Numbered from the stretch's first letter, positions 9,513 through 18,541 are shown. The stretch: 64,000 nucleotides of DNA from an uncultured Roseibium sp. (GCF_947499295.1 NZ_CANMNP010000018.1:100741-164740), one strand, 5' to 3'. Translations and numbers: made by a program. Notes: generated from the sequence alone by a model not told the origin.

Positions 9513-9980
9513 ATGGATCTTAGTGATCTTCTGGGTAAAGACGCAGTCATTGCCGGACTGAAAGCGAAGAGCAAGAAACAGGCAATTCAAGAGTTGTCCG
9601 CAAAGGCAGCGGCACTGACTGGTCTTTCCGAACGTGAGATTTTCGATACGCTGCTTCAACGCGAGCGTTTGGGCTCGACAGGTGTTGGTCACGGCATCGC
9701 GATCCCGCACGGCAAGCTGACGCGTCTCGACCGACTGGTTGGCCTGTTCGCCAAACTGACGAAACCGGTCGATTTTGATTCCTTGGATGACCAACCTGTC
9801 GATCTTGTTTTTTTGCTGCTCGCGCCAGAGAGCGCCGGTGCTGACCATCTAAAGGCACTGGCACGCATAGCGCGCCAGCTTCGGGATGTTGACGTCACCC
9901 AAGGCCTGCGCGCATCCGGTGATGCGGAAGAGATTTACGGACTGCTGACCCAGACGATCGCTTCGTCCAACGCGGCTTGA
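9513..9980 (+). CDS. ptsN: Nitrogen-PTS phosphocarrier EIIA(Ntr)
   Basis: A 155-aa PTS EIIA type-2 domain protein that receives phosphate from NPr and regulates metabolism and potassium and nitrogen responses. The phosphorylated His is H66 in GHGIAIPHGK, the PtsN/EIIA-fructose signature. The ATG at 9513 starts 60 bp after hpf. The perfect terminator downstream marks it as the last gene of the rpoN block. Confidence 0.94.
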   Translation: MDLSDLLGKDAVIAGLKAKSKKQAIQELSAKAAALTGLSEREIFDTLLQRERLGSTGVGHGIAIPHGKLTRLDRLVGLFAKLTKPVDFDSLDDQPVDLVFLLLAPESAGADHLKALARIARQLRDVDVTQGLRASGDAEEIYGLLTQTIASSNAA

Positions 9981-10001
9981 TCCATCTGAAATAGGCTGAA
10001 A

Positions 10002-10035
10002 CGAAAAGGACCGGCTATCCAGCCGGTCCTTTTCG
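10002..10035. terminator. Strong bidirectional rho-independent terminator
   Basis: A perfect stem: AAAAGGACCGGCT (10004-10016), loop ATCC, AGCCGGTCCTTTT (10021-10033), extended by CG/CG on both sides. The A-run on one side and T-run on the other allow termination from both strands. It lies 21 bp after ptsN and 26 bp before the end of the convergent opgH. Confidence 0.92.
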
Positions 10036-10061
10036 TGTTCGATTGCGGTGGTGTCTCGACC

Positions 10062-11888
10062 TCAAGCTTCTGCTGGTTTGGCGTCTGCCTGGACAAGTCC
10101 CTGCTGCTGGTCACCAGGAGGGACCTGGCCTTTGGTGAGTGCCGGCAGATGCAGGTCGGCGAGTTCCGGTGGCGGAGAGGTTTCCTCGGGAATGCGCCAC
10201 AAGGTGGACTGAATTGCAAGCTTGCCCAATGTCCGGGTTGAAGTGCCAACCGCAATGACTGATGCCAGCAATGGACCGACGGCGACCGGAATCACCGGCC
10301 AGACGAGCCCGATCGGTTGACCGGTCAGCCAGAGAAGTCCAGCACTACCGAAAACCGTTTGCGGCCAGAGTTTCTGAAGTGCGAGGGCAACCGGCAACCG
10401 GCGGACACCGCGGGCCTGGGCACCCCATCCGATGGTTTTTCCGAACAGCAGGCCACCCATGAAGAGCGTATGGGCAACGGCCATCACCGGAGCGATCATC
10501 GCCGAATAGAGGATTTCGGCTCCAACGCTGAGCAGCACACGCACGGGGCCGCCAAAGGCCTTGCGCAGGTCTGCACGGGCAAGCACATCGGCAACCGTTG
10601 CAAGCTTGGGTGCAAAGACCATGGTCAGCACCGAGAAGAAGAGCAGTGCACCTGTATCCGGGCGATAGGGCATATAGTCAGTGACTATGCCAAGGACCGC
10701 CGCCGCCGTCATGAAGCCGATCCAGGCCGGAGACCCAAGGAACATCAATATGGCGAGAGCCAATTGCGCGCGGCTGACAGGCTTGAGATCCGGCATGCTC
10801 AAAAGCCTGCGATATTGCAGGTTGCCCTGACACCAGCGCAGATCCCGGCGGATGAACTCCAGAAGATGAGGCGGATTGACCTCATAGCTGCCGGTTTCGA
10901 GCGGCAGCACCCGGACTTCGTAGCCAGCACGCCGCATCAGGACAGCTTCCACCTGGTCATGCGACAGGATAGCTCCGGAAAGAGGACCGTTGCCGGGCAG
11001 TTCGGGCAACCGGCAGTGTTCCTTGAACGGCTTCAGGCGCAATACCGCGTTGTGACCCCAGTACGGTCCGCAATCGCCTTGCCACCAGGCGCTTCCAATT
11101 GTGTAGGAGCGCATACCGAGCCGCATGCCGAACTGGAAAATGCGTGCAAATGCGCTGTCGGTCGGCAGGCCGACCACGAGACTTTGCAGGATGCCTACAT
11201 TCGGGTTGGCTTCCATGCGTCTGACAAGTCCGGTTATAGCTTCAACGGACATGAAGCTATCGGCATCCAGCACCAGCGCGAAATCATGCTGGTCGCCCCA
11301 GCGATCACAGAAGTCTTCGATGTTGCCTGCCTTGAAGCCCTTGTTGTCGGTGCGACGCCGGTAAACAACCTCCATCTGGCCTTCAAAACGTTCGGACAGG
11401 CGGGCCGTCAATTGCTGCTCCTGCAGCGCGATGTCGTCCATCGAGGTGTCGCTGAGAACGTAAAGCGTGAAGTTCTCGGCCTGACCCGCGCGGATCAACT
11501 GGGAGACCATGGCACTCAAATTGACTTCAAGGCTTTCCGCGTCTTCATCACGCACACAGGACAGCAGTGCGGTGGAGCTTTTCAGGCGTGCGCTCGGGTC
11601 ACCGTGATCGATCGGACAGACGGCCTCAACTGGGTTTTTCGAAAGCCGCATGATCGAAAGGCCGATAACTGCATTCCAGAAACCGATGATCGTCCAGGGA
11701 AGCGTGATCATGAAACAGGCGAGAATGAACAGATCAAGCGCCGAATAACCGCCAGGTGACAGGGTCACTGTCATAAGCGCCGCGAGGCCCACAAAGCTCA
11801 CGAGAAGAAGGAAAGAGAACACAATCCGTCGCGTTGTCATATTCGCGGCTGTTTTTTCGGAAATAGACATGTCAGAGACCTGAAACAC
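10062..11888 (-). CDS. opgH: Periplasmic glucan glucosyltransferase OpgH/MdoH
   Basis: An integral membrane family 2 glycosyltransferase of 608 aa that makes the beta-glucan backbone of osmoregulated periplasmic glucans from UDP-glucose. Two N-terminal helices precede a cytosolic GT2 domain with the nucleotide motif LDADSFM and the processive-type RRDLRWCQGN (Q/RxxRW) motif. Several C-terminal helices follow. It is shorter than E. coli MdoH (847 aa) but in the range of alphaproteobacterial forms. No opgG neighbour is seen in the window. Internal Met starts such as MSISEK are possible. Confidence 0.88.
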   Translation of the reverse strand: MFQVSDMSISEKTAANMTTRRIVFSFLLLVSFVGLAALMTVTLSPGGYSALDLFILACFMITLPWTIIGFWNAVIGLSIMRLSKNPVEAVCPIDHGDPSARLKSSTALLSCVRDEDAESLEVNLSAMVSQLIRAGQAENFTLYVLSDTSMDDIALQEQQLTARLSERFEGQMEVVYRRRTDNKGFKAGNIEDFCDRWGDQHDFALVLDADSFMSVEAITGLVRRMEANPNVGILQSLVVGLPTDSAFARIFQFGMRLGMRSYTIGSAWWQGDCGPYWGHNAVLRLKPFKEHCRLPELPGNGPLSGAILSHDQVEAVLMRRAGYEVRVLPLETGSYEVNPPHLLEFIRRDLRWCQGNLQYRRLLSMPDLKPVSRAQLALAILMFLGSPAWIGFMTAAAVLGIVTDYMPYRPDTGALLFFSVLTMVFAPKLATVADVLARADLRKAFGGPVRVLLSVGAEILYSAMIAPVMAVAHTLFMGGLLFGKTIGWGAQARGVRRLPVALALQKLWPQTVFGSAGLLWLTGQPIGLVWPVIPVAVGPLLASVIAVGTSTRTLGKLAIQSTLWRIPEETSPPPELADLHLPALTKGQVPPGDQQQGLVQADAKPAEA

Positions 11889-11986
11889 TTATTTGAATTC
11901 CATTCACGGCAATCATCGCAATAGTGCGCATGTCAAAATGTCCTAATGTTGACAGAAGCATGGCGAATGAGAGAGGACTTTATTTC

Positions 11987-13000
11987 ATGAAGGGCGATCC
12001 GCTGGTGACCGCGGTCACACGTACGCCAAGAGCGCTTTGGTATGCTGGTCGGGAGCGGTGTACGCTCGAAGGTGTGACGATTGAGGCGTTGCGATCGGAC
12101 GACGTGCGTATTCAAACTCTCTTTAGCAGTGTGAGCCGCGGCACAGAAGGACTGGTCTTCCGAGGCGAGGTTCCCGAAAGTGAATGGCAGCGCATGCGCG
12201 CGCCTTTCCAGGAAGGGGATTTTTCTTTCCCCGTCAAATACGGATATGCCAATGTCGGCAAGGTTCTGGAAGGCGATCCCGCGCTTGAGGGGCGTATCGT
12301 TTTTTCGCTCTTTCCACATCAAAGCGATTTCACTCTTCCATCCGGTTACTGTGCTCCCATTCCTGACGCTGTTAGCGCGGAGCGGGCGGTTCTCGCCGCC
12401 AATATGGAAACGGCACTTAACGCTATATGGGACGGAAAACCATCACCTGGGGATCACATCTGCGTGGTCGGCGCGGGAGTTGTCGGGCTTTTGACTGCAT
12501 ACGTTGCGTCTCGTCTGCCCGGATCAGTGGTGACGGTTATTGACACCAACGGCGAGCGGGCTGCCATTGCGGAAGTCCTTGGATTTGGGTTTGCTTTGCC
12601 GGACGACGCACCAGCCAACCAGGATCTTGTATTCCACACAAGTGCGTCTTCTGCAGGCCTTGAAACGGCCTTGAAGGTCTGTGGCGATGGTGCCTCCGTA
12701 GTCGAGATGAGCTGGTATGGAACCAAGGGCGTTCAGGCACCATTGGGCGCCGATTTTCATTGTCGCCGGTTGAAACTCATCTCAAGCCAGGTCGGAACCA
12801 TTCCAGTCGACCGGCAAGCGCGCTGGTCTTATCGCCGCCGCCTGGAGACGGCGCTCAACTTGCTTCAAGATCCAGTGCTGGACGTGCTGATAAGCCATCG
12901 TATAAGGTTCGATGACTTGCCTGAACAGCTTCCCGATTTGTTGAACAAAGCGTCAGATGTGCTGGCCGCGCTCGTCGTTTATGACGGTGCGACCGGCTAA
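11987..13000 (+). CDS. MDR-superfamily (alcohol-dehydrogenase-like) oxidoreductase
   Basis: A 337-aa medium-chain dehydrogenase/reductase with a GroES-like N-terminal half (SRGTEGLVFRGEVP) and a Rossmann half with VVGAGVVG. The classical structural-zinc cysteine cluster and GHE catalytic motif of zinc ADHs are not seen, so the zinc-binding label usual for this family is not supported here. The ATG at 11987 follows AGAGAGGA at 9 bp spacing and is preferred over GTG 11924. It is first in a four-gene operon, 44 bp before the pterin-synthase-like gene, suggesting reduction or oxidation of a pterin side chain. Substrate unknown. Confidence 0.8.
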   Translation: MKGDPLVTAVTRTPRALWYAGRERCTLEGVTIEALRSDDVRIQTLFSSVSRGTEGLVFRGEVPESEWQRMRAPFQEGDFSFPVKYGYANVGKVLEGDPALEGRIVFSLFPHQSDFTLPSGYCAPIPDAVSAERAVLAANMETALNAIWDGKPSPGDHICVVGAGVVGLLTAYVASRLPGSVVTVIDTNGERAAIAEVLGFGFALPDDAPANQDLVFHTSASSAGLETALKVCGDGASVVEMSWYGTKGVQAPLGADFHCRRLKLISSQVGTIPVDRQARWSYRRRLETALNLLQDPVLDVLISHRIRFDDLPEQLPDLLNKASDVLAALVVYDGATG

Positions 13001-13044
13001 ATTCCTTTCGTCTCACTTACCTCCACAATTTCAGGACTATCGAA

Positions 13045-13443
13045 ATGTTTGCAGTTGAAGTTCGCGACCATGTGATGATCGCCCATTCGTTCAAGGGAGA
13101 GCTGTTCGGCCCGGCTCAGGCGTTGCATGGCGCAACATTCGTTATCGATGCGGCGTTTCTGGCCGACAGTCTCGATGAAAACGGTGTGGTCATCGATATT
13201 GGCCGTGCGCACGAAGCCTTGAAGGAAGTGCTGGAACCTTTGAACTACAAGAACCTCGACGAAGTTCCAGAGTTTGAAGGCATCAACACAACGACAGAGT
13301 TTTTGACAAAGCACATTCACGATCACCTTGCCAAAGCAGCACGCAACGACAGACTTGGCCGACCAGGTGCTGAACTTGGTGCGATCCGTGTAACCATTTC
13401 AGAATCGCACGTGGCACGTGCCTGGTACGAAGCCAAGATCTGA
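13045..13443 (+). CDS. 6-carboxytetrahydropterin synthase-like protein (QueD/PTPS family), divergent
   Basis: A 132-aa T-fold protein of the PTPS/QueD family, which normally converts 7,8-dihydroneopterin triphosphate to a 6-substituted tetrahydropterin. Family landmarks are the IAH (H14), LHG (H28), NLDEVPEFEGINTTTE and the C-terminal SESHVARAWYE. The usual HGHNY zinc motif reads HGATF here, so the second His is A30, and the catalytic Cys before it is absent. The product is therefore likely different from that of QueD, or the catalysis is altered. It is 6 bp upstream of a glycosyltransferase gene and no other queuosine genes are nearby. Confidence 0.82.
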   Translation: MFAVEVRDHVMIAHSFKGELFGPAQALHGATFVIDAAFLADSLDENGVVIDIGRAHEALKEVLEPLNYKNLDEVPEFEGINTTTEFLTKHIHDHLAKAARNDRLGRPGAELGAIRVTISESHVARAWYEAKI

Positions 13444-13449
13444 GTACCG

Positions 13450-14502
13450 ATGAAAAGTCTATGTTTCGCCTATCCGGGTGATCTGGAAACACCAACCGGT
13501 GGTTACGGTTACGACCGGCAAATCATCGCAGGTCTGAAGCGTGACGGTTGGGATGTTGATCTTGTGCCGCTTGGAGACGGCTTTCCGTTTCCCGACAATC
13601 AGACATTGGCGACTGCCAAGAAGCGCTTGAATACGCTTCCTGACGGTTGTTTGGTGGTCGTTGACGGCTTGGCCTTTGGTGCTATGCCCAATGCCGCCAA
13701 GGAGCTGAAGAACCATTTGGAGCTGGTGGCACTTGTTCATCATCCCCTTTGCCGTGAAAACGGTTTAAGCAATTCTGAGGCGCAAGCGCTGGAAAGCAGC
13801 GAGCGGGAGGCGCTATCCAACGCACACCATGTGATTGTCACCAGTCCGGCCACCGGCGATCAGGTATCCGATCTCTTCGACATTGAGAAGAAGAACATCA
13901 GCATCGTTTTGCCTGGTACGGAGTTGCCCGAACTGCGACAGAAAAATGCGCAGACACCAGTCCGCTTGCTCGCGGTTGGTACACTGGTCTACCGCAAGGG
14001 GTATGATCTGTTGCTGAAGGCGCTGTCCGACCTGAAGCAATTTGACTGGCAGTTGGATATTGTCGGTGGCCTCACGGCGGATCCTGCCTGCGTGGATGAC
14101 ATTCAACGTCTCGCGCGGGACTTGGATCTCGACGAACGGCTGGTTTTTCACGGTGCCTTACCTTCCGAACGGCTGAAGGAATTCTACCAGTCTGCTGAAG
14201 TCTTTGTTCTTGCCAGCCGCTATGAGGGGTATGGGATGGCCTATACCGAGGCGATGGCACACGGACTTGCTGTCATTGGAAGTGGCGGTGGTGCCGTTCG
14301 GGACACGCTGCCACAAGGTGCTGCACTCTATTGCCCTCCGGAAGATGTTGCGTCCTTGCAATCGGCCTTGGAAAGCCTGATCACCGATCGGGATCTGCGC
14401 CAAGCGCTATCCATTGGAGCGCGACAAGCTGCAGAAAAGCTCCCGAGTTGGCGCGATGCGTCTGAAAGGTTCTCGCAGATACTTCAAAGGATTTCAAAAT
14501 GA
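13450..14502 (+). CDS. GT4-family glycosyltransferase
   Basis: A 350-aa GT-B retaining glycosyltransferase. The N-terminal acceptor domain has TPTGGYGYDRQI. The C-terminal nucleotide-sugar domain has GTLVYRKGYDLLLKAL and the EX7E-type motif SRYEGYGMAYTEAMAHG. No membrane helix is seen, so it is cytosolic. It is 6 bp after the pterin-synthase-like gene and its stop overlaps the methyltransferase start by 4 bp. Glycosylation of a pterin-like small molecule is the contextual inference, by analogy to cyanobacterial pteridine glycosyltransferases. Confidence 0.85.
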   Translation: MKSLCFAYPGDLETPTGGYGYDRQIIAGLKRDGWDVDLVPLGDGFPFPDNQTLATAKKRLNTLPDGCLVVVDGLAFGAMPNAAKELKNHLELVALVHHPLCRENGLSNSEAQALESSEREALSNAHHVIVTSPATGDQVSDLFDIEKKNISIVLPGTELPELRQKNAQTPVRLLAVGTLVYRKGYDLLLKALSDLKQFDWQLDIVGGLTADPACVDDIQRLARDLDLDERLVFHGALPSERLKEFYQSAEVFVLASRYEGYGMAYTEAMAHGLAVIGSGGGAVRDTLPQGAALYCPPEDVASLQSALESLITDRDLRQALSIGARQAAEKLPSWRDASERFSQILQRISK

Positions 14503-15281
14503 GTGGATTTTCATCGCATTGGCTGGCGTTGCGGGAGCCGCTCGATTTGGCCGCCAGAAACACCGTTGTGGAGCAGGCCTTTTTTGCCGCTCTGCCCACT
14601 TCTCAAGTTCATGTTCTCGACCTTGCCAGTGGAGCAGGTTCAACCGTTGCCGCTTTGAACGACAAGTTTTCAGCGCCTGTTTGCTGGAAGCTGACCGATT
14701 TTGATGAGGCGTTGCTGGACGTGGCATCGAGCCGATTTCAGGGCGAACTCAATGTGCAGCAGATCGATTTGCAAGCCGATCTGGAGAAGTTGCCTTTTGA
14801 TCAATTCGACGCAATCACCACCTCGGCGTTTCTGGATTTGACCTCCAAAGCGTTCCTGGAACGCCTGGTTGATAAGGTTGTCGAGGCCAGGAAGCCGTTT
14901 CTGGCAAGCCTGACTTATGACGGTCGGACTGAATTCTCTCCCGGCCATGGCTTGGACGAGGATCTTCGTCAGGCGCTCAACCGGCATCAGCAAACCGACA
15001 AGGGGTTTGGTCCTGCGCTTGGACCGGAGGCTGCCAAGGTGGCGATCGAGTTGTTCAAGGCACGTGATTGCCGTGTCGTACAAGGCACCTCAGACTGGCT
15101 GACAGGAGCTGATTCAGAAGACTTTCTGCTCGAATTCCTGAGCGGATGGCGGCGGGTTGGCCTCCAGGTTGGACTTGACGCTGAGCGCTTGGAAAGCTGG
15201 TGGCAGGACAGGCAGCGCAGGATTGGCGAGGCTCAGCTGCGCGTCATGGTGGGGCATTTGGATTTTGTGGTTCTGCCTTAA
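14499..15281 (+). CDS. Class I SAM-dependent methyltransferase
   Basis: A 260-aa Rossmann-fold methyltransferase with the SAM-binding motif I VLDLASGAGST (about residues 40-50) and acidic motif II LTDFDEALL. The start is translationally coupled to the glycosyltransferase (ATGA overlap), so the two probably act on one product. It closes the operon; 332 bp without a gene follow. It could be an O- or N-methyltransferase of the glycosylated product. Substrate not deducible. Confidence 0.82.
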   Translation: MSGFSSHWLALREPLDLAARNTVVEQAFFAALPTSQVHVLDLASGAGSTVAALNDKFSAPVCWKLTDFDEALLDVASSRFQGELNVQQIDLQADLEKLPFDQFDAITTSAFLDLTSKAFLERLVDKVVEARKPFLASLTYDGRTEFSPGHGLDEDLRQALNRHQQTDKGFGPALGPEAAKVAIELFKARDCRVVQGTSDWLTGADSEDFLLEFLSGWRRVGLQVGLDAERLESWWQDRQRRIGEAQLRVMVGHLDFVVLP

Positions 15282-15613
15282 AACCACCATTCCCAGATTG
15301 CCTTTCAGCGTATGACCCTCGTGAGGCGGCAGTTGGTGAATGCCATCGTGAAGTGAGGCCGGTTCAGTTAATCTGCCGGTAAGTATAAAACCAACGAATT
15401 CGCAGATATGCGTGTTTTTCGCCGCTTTTGGGCGGACTTTGCGCCGTCAGCGCTTCCCGTATAAATGGCATGATAAGGAATTTGCGTTAGCCAGAACTGT
15501 AATACAGGAAGCGTTTGCACTATTCTTGAATTACATTTGGTTCGCAGAAATCTTCGTCTAACAGAAGAGTGCCAGATGTTTGGGGTAGTGCTCAAACTGA
15601 AGGTTCCCGCGTG

Positions 15614-17050
15614 ATGGATCAGCGCTGTGAAACGACAAACCGGGCTATTTACGTAGACTTGGATGGCACGCTCATTGGGGGTGATCTGCTTTGGGAAAGC
15701 CTGTTTCAGGCGCTTCGCAGAAAACCGTTCGTTGTTTTCCTGATTTTTGGTTGGTTGCGGCACGGCATTGCCTTCACCAAGGCAAGGCTTGCCGAGGCTG
15801 CAGAAATCGATGTTAAAACACTGCCTTATAGAACTGGTGTCGTTGAACGCCTGAAGGCGGAAAAAGCGGCGGGCCGGCGGCTCGTGCTGGCGACTGGATC
15901 GAATGAAGCTCTTGCTCAAGCGGTAGCCGAGCATCTGGGGATCTTCGATGACGTGCTTGCGTCCGATGAAAAAACCAACCTGACAGCGCATCGTAAGCTT
16001 GACCGGATAAGGGACCGGGTCGGCGAGGAAGGCTTTGACTACTACGGCAACTCTCATCACGACGTCTGTCTGTTTGAAGAGGCGGCCGAAGCGACGGTCG
16101 TCGCTCCGGACAGGGCTGCACACAACTGGCAACGCCAGACAGGCGCTGAACGGATTGACGCGACTGAGAGCGAGATCAAAGCTGCAATACAGGCCATGCG
16201 CCCGCATCAATGGCTCAAAAACGCACTGATTTTCGTACCCGCAGTCCTGGCGCACGAGATTTTTGTCGCATCCGTTTTTGTCAGTAGTTTGTTGGCATTC
16301 GTAGCATTTTCACTCACGGCTTCGGCCATCTATGTGGTTAATGACCTTTTGGACCTTGAGGCGGATCGCCGTCACCGCACGAAGTGCAATCGCCCGTTTG
16401 CAAGCGGCCGGTTGAGTGTGCCAAACGGCTTACTTCTGGCAGCTGGCTCGATTGTGGTTGCTTTCGTTATCTCCGCATTCCTGCCCTTGGCCTTCACTGG
16501 GATACTGGTGCTTTATCTGTTTATTACAACCGCATATTCGGTCGCGATAAAGCGGATGCTCTTGCTCGATGTTTTCGTCCTGGCCGGTCTCTACACTGTG
16601 CGTGTCCTTGCCGGGGGGGCTGCCGCTGATATCGAGTATTCGTTCTGGCTGCTCGCGTTCTCGGTCTTCTTCTTCCTGTCGCTTGCTTTGGTGAAACGCT
16701 TTACCGAGTTGCAGCAAGTTGGCGAAGTAGCCTCGCGTGAAGTCACTGGCCGCGGCTATCGGCATGTTGACCTGGAACCTATCTCGCAGGCAGGCATGAC
16801 ATCCGGTTTCGCGGCTGTATTGGTTCTCGCGCTCTATATTCAAAGTCCGGTAATCGAGGAAGCTTATGCAATTCCGCAACTTATCTGGCTTTTGTGCCCG
16901 CTGGTTCTCTACATCATCATGCGTATCTGGATCCTCGCGCGCAGAGGCGAGATGCATGAAGACCCGATTGTTTTCATCCTGAAGGACTGGCGCAGCCAAT
17001 TTATGATCGGTTGCGGTGCCGTCCTTTTCCTGATTGCTGCTGCCTGGTAA
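15614..17050 (+). CDS. HAD phosphatase-UbiA prenyltransferase fusion (DPPR-synthase-like)
   Basis: A 478-aa fusion. Residues about 1-190 form a HAD-type phosphatase (YVDLDGTL nucleophile motif, LATGSNEAL, ASDEKTN). Residues about 195-478 form a polytopic UbiA-type transferase with the Asp-rich motif NDLLDLEADRRHRTK and a second region ending LDVFVLAGLYTVRVLAGG, as in decaprenyl-phosphate phosphoribosyltransferase (Rv3806c). The fused pair could attach phosphoribose to polyprenyl phosphate and remove the 5-phosphate. It lies 6 bp upstream of a DprE1-like oxidase, which strengthens this reading. NoeC of Azorhizobium is a known alphaproteobacterial relative. The start is ATG 15614 or GTG 15611. 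Confidence 0.85.
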   Translation: MDQRCETTNRAIYVDLDGTLIGGDLLWESLFQALRRKPFVVFLIFGWLRHGIAFTKARLAEAAEIDVKTLPYRTGVVERLKAEKAAGRRLVLATGSNEALAQAVAEHLGIFDDVLASDEKTNLTAHRKLDRIRDRVGEEGFDYYGNSHHDVCLFEEAAEATVVAPDRAAHNWQRQTGAERIDATESEIKAAIQAMRPHQWLKNALIFVPAVLAHEIFVASVFVSSLLAFVAFSLTASAIYVVNDLLDLEADRRHRTKCNRPFASGRLSVPNGLLLAAGSIVVAFVISAFLPLAFTGILVLYLFITTAYSVAIKRMLLLDVFVLAGLYTVRVLAGGAAADIEYSFWLLAFSVFFFLSLALVKRFTELQQVGEVASREVTGRGYRHVDLEPISQAGMTSGFAAVLVLALYIQSPVIEEAYAIPQLIWLLCPLVLYIIMRIWILARRGEMHEDPIVFILKDWRSQFMIGCGAVLFLIAAAW

Positions 17051-17056
17051 GCCGAC

Positions 17057-18373
17057 ATGGTCAAGGAAATGCGGCAGATTGCCAGCTGGGGTGGATTGTC
17101 GGTCAAAAACCCGCGTCTTCTCGCGCCTGACCGGTATCTGACCAGCGAGATCAGATCGGAAGGTGCGTTGCCTTTTGGCAATGGCAGAAGTTATGGCGAC
17201 AGTTGCTTGAATGCAGCCGGGAGCGCGATTACGTCACAATCCGCAAATCGCATTCTGTCTTTCGACAAGTCTTCCGGTCTTCTGGAAGCGGAAGCAGGCA
17301 TCCTCTTAAGCGACATCATCGCAGCTGTGGCGCCGCATGGTTGGTTTCCTGTGGTGGTTCCCGGCACTCAGTTTGTGACGCTTGGCGGTGCCATTGCCAA
17401 TGACATTCACGGAAAAAACCACCACAGGCGGGGGACATTCGGCTGTCACGTGGTGGACCTGCTGCTCGAGAGATCGGACCAGGGTCCTGTCCTTTTGAAC
17501 CCAACTGAGGAGAGTGGCCTTTTCGATGCAACGATTGGGGGCATGGGCCTGACCGGTCTGATCCGCAAGGCGACCATTCAGCTGATGAAAGTCGGTTCCT
17601 CTTCGATCAACCAGGTGACGACACGCTTTGAAAGTCTGGAAGCGTATTTCGAGTTGGTTGATGATGCAGATGCGCAGCATGAATATGCGGTCGCCTGGAT
17701 CGACTCTCTGGTCAAGGGGCGGCATTTCGGGCGGGGGCACCTGATTGCCGGCGACCATGCTGCTGAAGGTGAGCATCCGCAACGCAAACCGGTGCCACGT
17801 TTGAGCATCCCGCTCACGCCGCCGATCTCACCCCTTCAAGGGCCCTTCCTGAAGCTCTTCAACGAAAGCTACTTCAGAAGCGCGCCTGTGGGCAGATCCG
17901 AGCAGTTGGTTGCCTTTGACAAATTCTTCTTTCCGCTGGACCGCGTTGGGCGATGGAACCGTCTCTATGGGCCAAGGGGCCTCCATCAGCACCAGAGCGC
18001 TATCCCGCCGGACAATGCGTTTGAGGTCATTAAGTCTCTGCTGGAATGCACCCAAAGAAATCATCATGGGTCCTTTCTGACCGTCTTGAAACGCTTTGGG
18101 TCACTGCCAAGCCCTGGGATCTTGAGCTTTCCGCGTCCAGGCTTCACGTTGACGCTTGATTTCCCGGACAAAGGCAGTGTGACCCACAGGTTGCTTGAGC
18201 AACTCGACGCCATCACCATTCAGTCCGGGGGTGCGGTGAACCCTTACAAGGACCGGCGAATGTCGAGTGTGACTTTCAGAGCCTCTTTTCCGAGCTGGCA
18301 AGAGATCGAGAAACTGCGGGATCCTGCACTTATGTCTGACTTTTGGCGCAGGACTGTCTTGGACGGCAGCTGA
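17057..18373 (+). CDS. FAD-dependent oxidoreductase, DprE1-like
   Basis: A 438-aa VAO-type flavoprotein resembling decaprenylphosphoryl-ribose 2'-oxidase. The FAD domain has PFGNGRSYGDSCLN and VVPGTQFVTLGGAIANDIHGKNHH. The C-terminal substrate domain has PGFTLTLDFPDKGS and GGAVNPYKDRRMS, with the Lys matching the DprE1 catalytic-site Lys. The residue aligned by eye with the reactive Cys of mycobacterial DprE1 is Thr. It oxidises a polyprenyl-phosphate ribose so that a reductase can invert C2. No dedicated DprE2-size SDR is adjacent; the SDR downstream is longer. Confidence 0.85.
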   Translation: MVKEMRQIASWGGLSVKNPRLLAPDRYLTSEIRSEGALPFGNGRSYGDSCLNAAGSAITSQSANRILSFDKSSGLLEAEAGILLSDIIAAVAPHGWFPVVVPGTQFVTLGGAIANDIHGKNHHRRGTFGCHVVDLLLERSDQGPVLLNPTEESGLFDATIGGMGLTGLIRKATIQLMKVGSSSINQVTTRFESLEAYFELVDDADAQHEYAVAWIDSLVKGRHFGRGHLIAGDHAAEGEHPQRKPVPRLSIPLTPPISPLQGPFLKLFNESYFRSAPVGRSEQLVAFDKFFFPLDRVGRWNRLYGPRGLHQHQSAIPPDNAFEVIKSLLECTQRNHHGSFLTVLKRFGSLPSPGILSFPRPGFTLTLDFPDKGSVTHRLLEQLDAITIQSGGAVNPYKDRRMSSVTFRASFPSWQEIEKLRDPALMSDFWRRTVLDGS

Positions 18374-18541
18374 CATGGTGAATCAAATAATAATAACATG
18401 AAGAAAATTTAAGTAATAAAGTCACGTATTATTATTCATACAGTGATATCAAAGTTAAATCGCGCCGGAATTAAGATAATTTAATCAAATTAGATCGATA
18501 GTTGCGTTGGTAAAATTTACAGTGAGTGGAGACGATGGGGT
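18374..18541 (+). promoter_or_regulatory. AT-rich intergenic region with an inverted repeat
   Basis: These 168 bp are much more AT-rich than their surroundings. An AATAATAATA run (about 18387-18397) is mirrored by TATTATTATT (about 18427-18437), which could pair as a long-loop hairpin. It breaks the spacing between the oxidase and the transporter gene and probably holds a separate promoter. AT-rich promoters with T-A steps are typical MucR/Ros-type targets in rhizobia, but no specific site is claimed. Confidence 0.35.

Noticed and set aside
10317..11759. 480-codon frame on the strand opposite opgH
   Set aside because: It is antisense to a well-supported glucosyltransferase; its product is His/Gln/Arg-rich, as expected of a reverse-frame artefact.
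15282..15568. tRNA or small gene in the gap before the HAD-UbiA gene
   Set aside because: No cloverleaf and no frame with a binding site; only weak GC stems such as CGCC/GGCG near 15420-15435 were seen.
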